A stretch of DNA of 64,000 bases from Hedera helix (taxonomy: Eukaryota; Streptophyta; Magnoliopsida; Apiales; Araliaceae), in the NCBI GenBank assembly GCA_947179155.2, contig OX359286.1:11008024-11072023 (forward strand), given 5' to 3'. The first letter of the stretch is position 1. Each line of letters opens with the position of its first letter. The notes beneath the pieces are model-generated. The model had not been told where the DNA came from. It searched no databases and saw only the letters and a program-made list of their open reading frames with translations. Shown piece after piece: positions 12,563-22,000 of this stretch. The position numbers were made by a program, and so were the translations under genes.

Positions 12563-12580
12563 TGGTACCGTTGCCTAGGA
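12563..12580 (+). other. Degenerate primer binding site, Asp tRNA type
   Basis: TGGTACCGTTGCCTAGGA, three mismatches from TGGCGCCGTTGCCGGGGA, at the position expected after LTR 2. Confidence 0.7.
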
Positions 12581-13015
12581 ATTAGTTTCTAATTGTTTTT
12601 CAATATTAATTTCATTCGAGTTGATTCTTGTTTAAACTTATATTTCTTTTTCAAATAATGGAGTCAGGTTGAAGACTATAAAACAAGTGCTAAATGGGAG
12701 GCAACCTAGGTTTCACTAATTATCATTTAGTTTTGTTTTTTCTATTTAGGTCATATCTTACCAAAATATTTGGTGATTGTTGTTATTGTGGATGACAGTT
12801 AGCTAATAATTAAGGAAGTCTCTTGCATTTAACTCTTCCGTTGCATTTAGTGAAGACTTTGTCACTTTCAAGTTTGGGGGTTTTCTGCATTTTGTTTTTA
12901 TATGGTATGTTTAGTTTTGATGTGCTTTAAGTTTTATTTTGTTTTAAGATGTTATATTTAGTTTTATCTTGTTTTAGTTATATTTTGTTTTGAATTTTGT
13001 GGTTATATTCTCTGC

Positions 13016-13091
13016 AAATCCTAATGAGACATAACTCATCCTCTTGGGTAACCTTAGGATTTAACGGCTTATTGCACGTGCTAAGTGCAAT
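13016..13091 (+). other. Two adjacent stem-loops in Athila-like 3' region
   Basis: AAATCCTAA (13016-13024) pairs with TTAGGATTT (13054-13062). Directly after it, ATTGCAC (13071-13077) pairs with GTGCAAT (13085-13091) around a 7 nt loop. Perfect stems; function unknown. Confidence 0.6.
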
Positions 13092-13483
13092 CGTGTTTCA
13101 TACGAAAATGGATTTGTTATTGTTGTTTTTATTTTATTTTTAAGTGTTTTGTTTAAGAGTCATTGTAGTATAGGTTTGAGTCTCTTGAGCATTGTTTTGA
13201 TGTGATTAAAAGTTTAATATAGGATCGGGCTATTGATTGTTCTTATTATAACTCATAAAAAATGGATTGATGTTGCTTAGTCTGTGTGCTTGACTTGTTA
13301 GTTATTGTATTGCTTGTGATCCCTTGCACTTCGAGCACATATTCATTTGTACTAAACTAGTTATATGCTTAGAGAGTGCTTATATGACCGAATGCTTGTG
13401 GGAGATATCACTAAACTCTAGAACACGTTTAAACATTACTTGAAACGAAACACCCTCGTTTGAATAACAAACTATGTGGTGAG

Positions 13484-13632
13484 TGAGATGGAGCGTAAAA
13501 CGCACTCACTCATAAACACATGATTATGAGAGACAGAGCGTAAAATGTACTCACATTTGAAATAAAAATAAAATGTGAAAAATAAAATAATTTAAATGGT
13601 AATCATGTGGTGGATTGTGTTGGAGCGTAAAA
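13484..13632 (+). repeat. Repeats of GGAGCGTAAAAYGYACTCA, split by element A
   Basis: Copies at about 13493, 13539 and 13622; the last is split by element A and continues at 27564. A fourth diverged copy lies near 27605. Spacing is irregular (46-85 bp). Belongs to the Athila-like 3' non-coding region. Confidence 0.7.
13628..13632. repeat. Target site duplication TAAAA, left copy (element A)
   Basis: TAAAA before the 5' LTR equals 27564-27568 after the 3' LTR. Removing the element rejoins a GGAGCGTAAAACGTACTCA repeat. Confidence 0.93.
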
Positions 13633-14318
13633 TGTAATGTCCTAGAATTTCCACATCTTTATTAATTAAATTATTAATTTAATTTCCAACGAGTTATTTT
13701 TTTTCGAGATTATTTAAATCTTTTTATGTGATTAATTAATTATGTGATTAAATAATTATGTAATTAATTACTAAAATTAATTAAAGGAGGTCACTAATAT
13801 GTTATTAAATTAGTGAACAACCCCTAAAGTTTTAACATCAAAATAATTGATAAGTTTCCTATTAATTAAATATTCAATTAAATTGAATATAATGAGTAAA
13901 TTAAATATAATAAATTAATTAATATGATTATTAATTAATGTAAATAATGTGAAATATTAATAATAATATTTATTAGTCCATTTAGTAATTTAATACTAAT
14001 GGGTTAGAATATTTAATTATTTATTCCATTTAATTATTTATTTAATCATGGATTGAATAATTAATGTATAAATTATTAAATTAGCCCAACATGGGTCAAT
14101 TAGTAGCCCAAGTGGGAAATAATAAAATTTGACAATTTAGTAGCCCAAACAATTTAATAGGAGCCCAATTGGTATTTTAAATTAAAGCCCAATGATTGGC
14201 CCACTTGGAAAATACTTAAATTAACTATTAATTGTTTAAAAAGGGAAATGTGACTTTGAATTTGGGACAAAAAGAAGATGATCAGCCGAAGCATACTAGT
14301 AGGAGGAGAGAGAGTGTA

Positions 14319-14321
<3 letters not shown>

Positions 14322-14353
<32 letters not shown>
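14322..14353 (+). repeat. (TTA)n microsatellite in 5' LTR A
   Basis: About ten TTA units; the same length lies in the 3' LTR at 24302-24333. Confidence 0.95.
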
Positions 14354-14703
14354 TGATTTTTCATTTAATTAATAAAAGGGTTGCTTGTTTTCTTTTTGTA
14401 GTACATGCACCATGCTTCTTTTCACCTAATGTGGCTAACTTGTGTAAGTATCCAATAGGTGCATGATGGGCTAAAATTATTAGATATATTATGTATCTAT
14501 CATATTTGCAAGTATACTTACAATTTGGTAGTTTTGAAAGTCATTTCTCATCTTTTATTTTCAAACAAAAGAGAGAGCTAGAGAGCATTTGAGAGGGTGA
14601 GAAAATTTGAGAGCAAAATACTAAGAGAAGAGAAGGAGTCTTGGTTCATGCCTTCAAACCTCATCACCTACTTTGGAAGAAAAAGAAAGATAGCCATTAA
14701 ATC

Positions 14704-14712
14704 AAGGTAATG
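14704..14712 (+). other. Putative splice donor in LTR A
   Basis: CAAG/GTAATG at the border of a purine-rich, exon-like stretch and an AT-rich, intron-like stretch. Also present at 24684-24692 in the 3' LTR and, on the minus strand, at 2630-2622 in the older LTR A'. Splicing is inferred only. Confidence 0.35.
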
Positions 14713-15239
14713 GTTATTCTAAATCTAAGTTTTATTTTTAAATTAAATAAATCATCATATTTGTATAAACATGTTAATATAGTTATTAATGTGTAATTGT
14801 AATATTTATGCCATGCTTGAGTTTAATATGCTTGATTTGTATTTTGGTATATTTTATATGCTAAAATATGTATTTAATAGTGTGTAAACAAGTTTTGGAA
14901 TTTATGTCCAAAAATATTTTTATAAAACTTAGGTTTGATGTGCTAATATTATAGAACATTAAATCATGAGAAAAACAAAGTTTGAATCACTCAAAATGGA
15001 GTTATACACAAAAAGTTATGATTTATGGTAGTTTATGTGATGTAAAAATTTTTATAAAAAAATATTGATATTAAATCATGAAAAATTAATTTTTCATGTT
15101 ATAAATTAATATAAGATGATTGGTAATTTTTTTGGATTTTTATTGAAGAGTTAAAGATTTATTGAAGGTATATTTTTATTTAAAATGGGTAGCCGGAAAC
15201 ACTGTTCACGTTCTGTCGGAAGAAAAATTTTAAGGGTTT

Positions 15240-15405
15240 CCGCGCAATGCGCGGACCACTGTTCACCGAGAAAACGCGGAGCCAAAACGGCGTCGTTTTG
15301 GCAGAAGGAAATTTTACTCCGCGCGTAACGCGCGGAAGCCAGCGTTCGGGGTTACAAAACGACAGCGTTTTGACCCGTAAAAACTAAAACGCGCGCAATG
15401 CGCGG
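15240..15405 (+). repeat. GC-rich palindrome block in LTR A
   Basis: Within 166 bp: CCGCGCAATGCGCGG (15240-15254), CAAAACGGCGTCGTTTTG (15283-15300), CCGCGCGTAACGCGCGG (15319-15335), AAAACGACAGCGTTTTG (15356-15372) and GCGCGCAATGCGCGG (15391-15405). Present again in the 3' LTR, 9980 bp downstream (25220-25385). Confidence 0.85.
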
Positions 15406-17586
15406 TAATAATTTTTCCGGGGAAATTACGTTTATGCCCCTCCGTGTTTTTCTTGGTAAAATTACGTTTTTGCCCTCCGATCAGTTTTCTGATTATTTAC
15501 AGGATTGCCATCGGTCCGGATTTTTCAACTTATTTACGAAAATGCCATTCGGGTTAATTTTAATTAATTTAAATATTTAAAAATTTATTTAAAATTATAA
15601 CAAAAATAATAATAATACAAAAATAATATTGGGGAGGATATTTTTCATTAAGTTTAATATTTAAATATTTTAAATATTAATCTAGTTAGCTAAACCATGG
15701 TTAAGTTAAATAAATTTATTATTTATTTATTATTTTAAATGTTAATAATAAATAAAGATGATAAATTAGTAATTATTATTAAATGCCTATTAAATAATAC
15801 TTAAAGAGAGATAAAATTTATAAATTAATTATTTATTATTTAAAAATTATTAAATAATAAATAAGGATAATTAAGTAATTAATTATTATTTAATTAACAT
15901 TAAATAACGATTAATGGAAATTAAGTTATTAGAGTAATAATTTATTATTTAATTTAAATAATAAATAAGAATGATTTGATTATTATTTAACCTTAAATAA
16001 TAATTAAAATTAATTAAATAATTAATTATTATTTAATTGACATTAAATAATAATTAAAGAGGATTAAGATTAGTAAACTATTATTTAATTTCCTTAATTA
16101 AATAATAAGTAAGGTTAATTACTTAGTTAATTATTGGTTGATTAACATTAAATTAAATAAGATTAAAACTAAGTTAATAATTATTTATTATTTAATTATA
16201 ATTAAATAATAAGTAAGTACAATTAGTTATTATTTATTTTAAATAATAACTAGAGTTAATTAATTAATTTCTATTCAATCAATATTAAATAGTAATTAAA
16301 AAGAGATTGAGTTAATAAAATAAATTGAATTTAATTAAACAATTATAATAAGTTGTTTAAAGGTTTAATAAGTGTCCAACACTTAAGTAAAATATTTTCT
16401 AACTTATTAAATTATTAACCTAATATGATTGAGGGTCTATAAGGTTAATAACATTGTTTTGACTAATGTAATTTATGTGTTAGTACTTATGTGGTAAATA
16501 AGTTCGTTATTAAGCATATAGTTATGCAAATACGTCTTACTAATTATTAGACCGACTTTATTAATGTTAGGTCTTTCAAAGCAAGTTAGTTAAAGCTAGA
16601 CAATTATTGTAGCTGAGCAAACAGGCAAGTTCTCTAACCCTACTCATTTATTGTTGAACAAGTTTCTACACTTGTATTTATTGTTAAAGCTTGAAGTGGT
16701 TTAATTATTTAAAATTATTCCACATCCATATTGTTTATACAATCGCACTTAGTGCATTTGAAGCTAATTAGTTCTTGATTCATGAACTGTATTAAAAATG
16801 TCTTAAGCTAATAATTCAGCTAGACATTACGTTTCTAAATTCAATAACTTGAATATTTTTAAAAGCTTATCCAAACCATTGTTGGGTGCGGATTTCTTAT
16901 ATTAAGTCTGAGAATTGAACAACCCTAAATTAGGGGATTTTGTGTCGGGAAACCGACTTTGGGCGCCAGTGACTAAATGTAATGCATATACAGCGGGTTG
17001 AATAGGCTGATCCCCTTGAAAACCAAACAACTCAAAGGGTCAGAGGAAACTCTATTATACCCTAGTTAGTTCAGGGTCCTTAGTGACCACTCAGCATTTT
17101 AAGATTCAAATATTCTGTTTATTAAAATTTGAATCCTGTTTCATTCACAATTGTTATATCTATTGTTGAATCATTGATGATATTTTCCCATTCATTCATG
17201 ATATATTAAATCTATATGATTGTTCTAAACTTGCTGAGCAAACTAGTTGCTCATTCTTGCTATATCATGAACCATTTTTCAGATAATCCTGATTGCTCAA
17301 AGAAGGATAAAGGAAAAGGAAAAGCCAGAGCTTAAGTTAGCTTATGCATGCTAATTAGATCTTTAATTATGTATTTACGGTTTTTAAACCTTTTGTAATT
17401 CCTTGTGATAGGAACTGTTATTATGTTAAGGTTGATAGACCCTGGTATTGTAACCTTTTGAAGGGAACCAATATGTATTATTCCGCGATATTTAAATGCA
17501 ATGTATGTATTTAATTGTTAGTAATGTGTTGAATAGTGAGAACCAAACTCGAGGTTATGGAACCCGGATTTGGGGTCGTCACAGGT

Positions 17587-17598
17587 TGGTATCAGAGC
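17587..17598 (+). other. Primer binding site of element A, initiator-Met tRNA
   Basis: TGGTATCAGAGC, complementary to the 3' end of plant initiator tRNA-Met, three bases after the LTR end. Confidence 0.95.
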
Positions 17599-17814
17599 TG
17601 TAGGTTAGAAACGTTAGGATTTGCGAAACCTAAGTTATAACCTTAGTATTAAACTCATATCGAGTGCGTTAGGGGATGAATCGGGGAGATTCATCATGTT
17701 GTGTATTTGTGGAGATGGATTGAGAAAATCCATCGAGCCGAGATGTACATGATAAAATATCATTTCATTTCATCAATGAATATATTTTATTGCTGTACTA
17801 ACGTGTGTTATTGT

Positions 17815-17827
17815 TTTATGATATAGG
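17815..17827 (+). other. Putative splice acceptor before pre-gag ORF
   Basis: TTTTATGATATAG directly before GATGGCAG. Together with the donor-like site in the LTR this would place the pre-gag ATG as the first start codon on a spliced RNA. Inferred, not shown. Confidence 0.35.
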
Positions 17828-18685
17828 ATGGCAGAGATCGGACAGTCGAGTCGCACTGCTGAGGAGGACTATATTGATATCCATATGGATACTGCACAGC
17901 CGCTGGTGGCTGCACCCGTAGAGGAGCCAGAGTCAGATCCTGAGGAGGGGGATCGTGTGGAGCCCGTCTGGGGCGGAGTCATGAGGCCTTACAGTGAGGA
18001 TGAGGCAGAGTCAGAGGAGTCTGAGGAGGAGGAGTCAGCTGATGGCATGGGCACCACTGCCGCTGACATCATAGAGGGACTGACCGATAGGAACGAGGGG
18101 CTGGAGGCAAGGGTCCAGCATCTAGAGGAGCAGAATCTGACCCACCAGCACATGGAGGATCAGTATAGGGATGCGGCTTATCAGTTCTCTGGCGAGAACG
18201 CAGAGCTGAAGGAGAGGATTGTAGGACTGGAGGATCAGGTACAGGAGTACGAGGATTCGGTGGAGCACTTTGCAGTGCTGACACATCAGCTGGTAGATCA
18301 GGATGTGGAGCTGCAGGCTAAGTTAGCAGTAGCTGAGACTAGGTTAGCCGAGGCTGAGCTGAAGGTTCAGCAGGTTCAGGCAGAGAAGGCCGCCATCCGT
18401 GCACACTGGCAGGAGGCGATAGAGGACCGAATGGAGATGGAGAGACAGCGGGATGCCGCTTATGGTCAGATGATTGAGCTAGAGGAGGAGGTCCGCGAGA
18501 AGCGGGTGAGGACGGATAGACTTAGCTACGTCTACCGATCTTCATATGGTAGGCTTCAGAGCAGGGTGCACTACTACCCAGCTGAGGAGGGCCAGTCTAT
18601 GCACACCATCAGCAGGAGTGTGGTGATGGCCATCGGGGATGAGGAGTATGACGACGCGATCCGTAGGGGGATGCGCAGTCAGTAG
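17828..18685 (+). CDS. Pre-gag coiled-coil protein of element A (intact, 285 aa)
   Basis: Unrecognised protein encoded in sense between the primer site and gag. Residues about 1-80 are acidic and low in structure (runs such as SEESEEEE). Residues about 83-235 have clear heptad character with many E, L, Q, A and R (for example GLEARVQHLEEQN, ELKERIVGLEDQVQEYED, LAVAETRLAEAELKVQQVQ), a long predicted coiled coil. The C-terminal 50 residues are different, with YVYRSSYGRLQSRVHYY and TISRSVVMAIGDEEYDDAIRR. No transmembrane segment or zinc finger. The start ATG follows TTTTATGATATAG, a splice-acceptor-like sequence. It ends in four consecutive TAG codons, 352 bp before gag. It is the only intact long ORF in A. 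A decayed relative precedes gag at 62309-62648. Function unknown: a structural partner of Gag, an RNA chaperone or a cellular-targeting factor are guesses. Confidence 0.8.
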   Translation: MAEIGQSSRTAEEDYIDIHMDTAQPLVAAPVEEPESDPEEGDRVEPVWGGVMRPYSEDEAESEESEEEESADGMGTTAADIIEGLTDRNEGLEARVQHLEEQNLTHQHMEDQYRDAAYQFSGENAELKERIVGLEDQVQEYEDSVEHFAVLTHQLVDQDVELQAKLAVAETRLAEAELKVQQVQAEKAAIRAHWQEAIEDRMEMERQRDAAYGQMIELEEEVREKRVRTDRLSYVYRSSYGRLQSRVHYYPAEEGQSMHTISRSVVMAIGDEEYDDAIRRGMRSQ

Positions 18686-19037
18686 TAGTAGTAGTTATTT
18701 TCTAATTTCGTATGTAAATAGATGCAGTAGAACCCAACTTTTGTTTTATTAGAGGGTTAATATGTCACTAAATCCCAACTCTAGGAAGTTGTAGGATATG
18801 TCAGATCCCATCTTTTGTAGCTTCTCTGGGATAGAAGCATTTATAGCAGTATGCTTTTGATGTAAAGTGCTACGCACTCCTGTTTTAGCATATGAGTATA
18901 AATGCAGTTGAATTTATGTTTATATGCGTGTTGAAATAATTACTTGTATTTTAGCTAAACATTGTCTAAGATACAAAATAATGAAATGAAAAAGATGAAA
19001 CCAGTATAATAATGTAAATTTTTGTTTATAACAGAAA
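18686..19037 (+). other. Spacer between pre-gag ORF and gag
   Basis: 352 bp, T/A-rich, without an ORF in the sense direction. Its last bases, TTTGTTTATAACAG, followed by AAAATGCC, look like a second splice acceptor immediately before the gag ATG. Confidence 0.5.
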
Positions 19038-22000
19038 ATGCCGCCACGTAGACAACCACCAAGGAACCAGGGGGTAGAAGAGTCAGTTAACAACGACGCG
19101 GGGGGACACAACGTAGACCCTATGCAAAACTTCGTCGACATGCTAGCTGAAGCAATGCAAAACCGCCACCCTGTAGTAGCAAATCCGCCACCACCACCAA
19201 ATCAGTTGGCGAATTTTAAAGATTTTAAGGCGGTGGGACCGCCAGAGTTTAGGGGAACGTCGGACCCGATAGAGGCCCAGTCTTGGATAAAGGAGATAGA
19301 GAAGGCGTTTGTTATCGCAAGAGTAGCTGAGGAGCAAAAGACAGTTTTTGCTACCTACATGATGAAGGGCGAAGCCAATTTCTGGTGGGAAGCCAATCAG
19401 AATAGGGCTGGGGATGGTGTGGTGCCCTGGACGAAATTTAAGGAAATATTCGACGAGAATTATTTCCCGAAAAGTATGAAGAGTAGGATGGAGGTAAGGT
19501 TTCTAGAACTAAAACAGGAGAACATGTCGGTACCGGAGTACGCGGCAAAATTTAATGAGTTGGCCAGGTTCGCTCCACATTAGGTAGACACGGAGGAACG
19601 CAAGGCCAGGAGGTTCGAGAATGGATTGAGACCTTGGATATTCAACAAGGTAGCAGTACTGCAGATTGACTCGTTCGCAACTTTGCTAGAGAAGTCAATC
19701 ATTGCTGAAGGAGGAAGCGACGCATTAACCAAGTACAACCAGGAGAGAAACAAGAAGAAAAATGAAGGGGGAAGCAAGAACAACAACAGTGGAGGCAATA
19801 ATAACAATAACAACAATAAGCGCAAATGGGACAACAGTAATGACAAGAGCTCGGGGAATCAACAAGGAAGTGTTCAGAAAAAGCCAGCATGTAATATTTG
19901 TGGAAAGAATCATTTCGGAGAGTGCAGGAAAGGCAAGAACACGTGCTACAATTGTGGTCAGGTGGGACATATTTCTCCAAATTGTCCCCTCCCAAAGAAA
20001 GTGAGATGCTTTTCTTGCGGAGCATCTGACCACCTGATAAAGGATTGCCCTAAGAAGAAGAATGACGGGAGTAGCGGCTACAAGGGCAATAACAGTAAAC
20101 TGGCTATCGGGGGACCGGTACCACAGAACAAGCCGACAGCCCGGACATTCAATATGACGGTGCAAGATGCCGTGGGGTCAAAAGACGTGGTGTCAGGTAT
20201 TATTCCGATCAATAATATAAATGCATATGTATTGTTTGATTCGGGTGCTACCTGTTCATTTGTGTCTGATGATTTCGCTAGACGATTAGAGTTGCCTAGG
20301 GACAAACTAGAAAACTCAATGAACATAGAAGTTGCTAATAAAGAAGTGATTCTGGTAGAGTACATACATAGAAATTGTTGTGCTGAAATCAGGGGTCAGA
20401 AATTAAATGTGAATCTAATTCCAATACGTCTGGGGGAATTTGATGTAATACTTGGGATGGATTGGTTGTTTAACCACGGGGCGATAATTGATTGTCAGAA
20501 GAAGTGCATACACCTTAAGACACCAAATAAGTCTAAGGTCGTATTTTATGGCAGCAAATCGTCAAGACAGTCTTCTTGTCTGACGATGATGCAGGCCAAG
20601 AAATTATTGAAGAAAGGTTGTGTAGGGTATTTGGCTCATGTGGTTGACACACAAGTGGTGAGTCCCGAGATGGAGCAAATACCAGTAGTTAGGGAGTTTA
20701 CGGATGTTTTTCCAGATGTACTGTCGGGTTTACCGCCGGACAGGGAGATAGAATTCGTGATTGATTTAGTACCGGGGACAGCACCGATATCGAAAGCACC
20801 ATATAGGATGGCTTCGGTAGAACTAAAGGAATTGATGGTGCAATTGCAGGAGTTGTTAGACAATAAGTACATTCAGCCAAGTGTTTCTCCATGGGGAGCA
20901 CCGATGCTGTTTGTAAAGAAGAAGGATGGATCGATGAGATTGTGTATGGATTATAGATAGCTGAATAAGGTGACAATTAAGAACAAGTACCCGTTACCAC
21001 GAATTGACGATCTTTTCGATCAATTGAAAGGGGCGAAGTACTTTTCAAAGATTGACTTAAGGACTGGTTATCATCAGTTGAAAGTCAGGAAGGAGGATAT
21101 ACCCAAGACGGCATTCAGAACTCGATATGGGCATTATGAGTTTCTGGTGATGTCGTTTGGACTAACGAATGCGCCAGCCGCATTTATGGACATGATGAAC
21201 AGAATATTCAATCAATACTTGGATAAATTTGTAGTCGTGTTCATTGACGATATTCTGGTGTATTCCAAAACGGAGGAGGAGCATGCTGAACACCTAAGAT
21301 TGGTGTTGGAGATTTTACGGAAGGAGCGGTTGTACGCTAAGTTTTCAAAGTGTGAATTCTGGTTGGAAAGAGTTCAATTTCTAGGTCATGTTATTGACAA
21401 AGAGGGAGTTTCGGTTGATCCGGCGAAGGTTGAATCGGTAGTGAATTGGGAACAACCAAGGACGCCGACAGAAGTAAGAAGTTTCTTAGGGTTAGCAGGT
21501 TACTATCGGAGGTTCATTCAAGACTTCTCAAAGATAGCAACACCGTTGACCAACTTAACAAGAAAGACGGTAAAATACGTGTGGACGGAGAAGTGTGAGG
21601 AAAGTTTTCAGGAGTTAAAGAAAAGACTTAGTGAAGCACCTGTATTGACCTTACCAGACGATACAGGAGGTTTTACGGTCTACAGTGATGCATCGCACAA
21701 GGGGCTTGGCTGTGTGCTTATGCAAAACGACAAAGTCGTTGCGTATGCGTCCAGACAATTAAAAGATTATGAGAAGGGATATCCTACCCACGACTTGGAG
21801 CTGGCAGCGGTAGTGTTTGCCCTTAAAATTTGGAGACATTATCTGTACGGAGAAAAATGTGAGATATTCACAGACCATAAGAGTCTAAAGTATATCTTCA
21901 CACAGAAGGAGTTGAATATGAGGCAACGGAGATGGTTGGAATTGATCAAAGATTATGATTGTGAGATTCTATATCATCCCGGCAAGGCCAACGTAGTAGC

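Larger units (their letters stand above)
12581..13632 (+). mobile_element. Athila-like internal region with gag-pol missing, 3' part
   Basis: Starts with about 100 bp of leader resembling the leader after LTR 1 (CAATATTAATTTCA). It then jumps to the pol-end motif TGGGAGGCAACCTAGG (about 12693-12710; the same motif lies on the minus strand at 32215-32229), and a first polypurine-like AAGTTTGGGGGTTTT (12881-12893). A 3' non-coding region with hairpins (13016-13091) and repeats of GGAGCGTAAAA (from 13484) follows. Interrupted at 13632 by element A and resumed at 27564. No coding sequence found. Confidence 0.65.
13633..17583 (+). mobile_element. 5' LTR of element A
   Basis: TGTAATGTCC...GTCGTCACA, 3951 bp. 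Parts in order: AT-rich U3 with GCCCAA motifs (14080-14220), (TTA)n (14322-14353), a purine-rich stretch ending in CAAGGTAATG (14570-14712, candidate first exon and splice donor), a GC-rich palindrome block (15240-15405), two copies of AAATTACGTTT.TGCCC (15424-15480), a ladder of short AT hairpins (15700-16350) and a 3' part without genes. No clear TATAAA in the expected place; an AT-rich TAGATATATTATG at 14480 is the nearest candidate. Two ORFs of about 60 codons inside (14278, 15398) lack any coding signal. Confidence 0.95.

Noticed and set aside
12581..13632. Envelope-like ORF after pol, as in some Athila elements
   Set aside because: No long ORF or membrane-spanning pattern found here, nor in 31600-32270.
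14278..15580. Two 60-62 codon ORFs in LTR A, repeated in the 3' LTR
   Set aside because: Identity between copies is due to LTR duplication; one reads the TTA microsatellite.
17587..17598. tRNA gene suggested by the TGGTATCAGAGC match
   Set aside because: Only the 12-base complement of a tRNA 3' end is present; it is a primer site.
19699..20165. Antisense ORFs of 108 and 146 codons opposite gag
   Set aside because: Shadow of the asparagine-rich linker and zinc-knuckle region of gag; low-complexity Ser/Leu/Val content.
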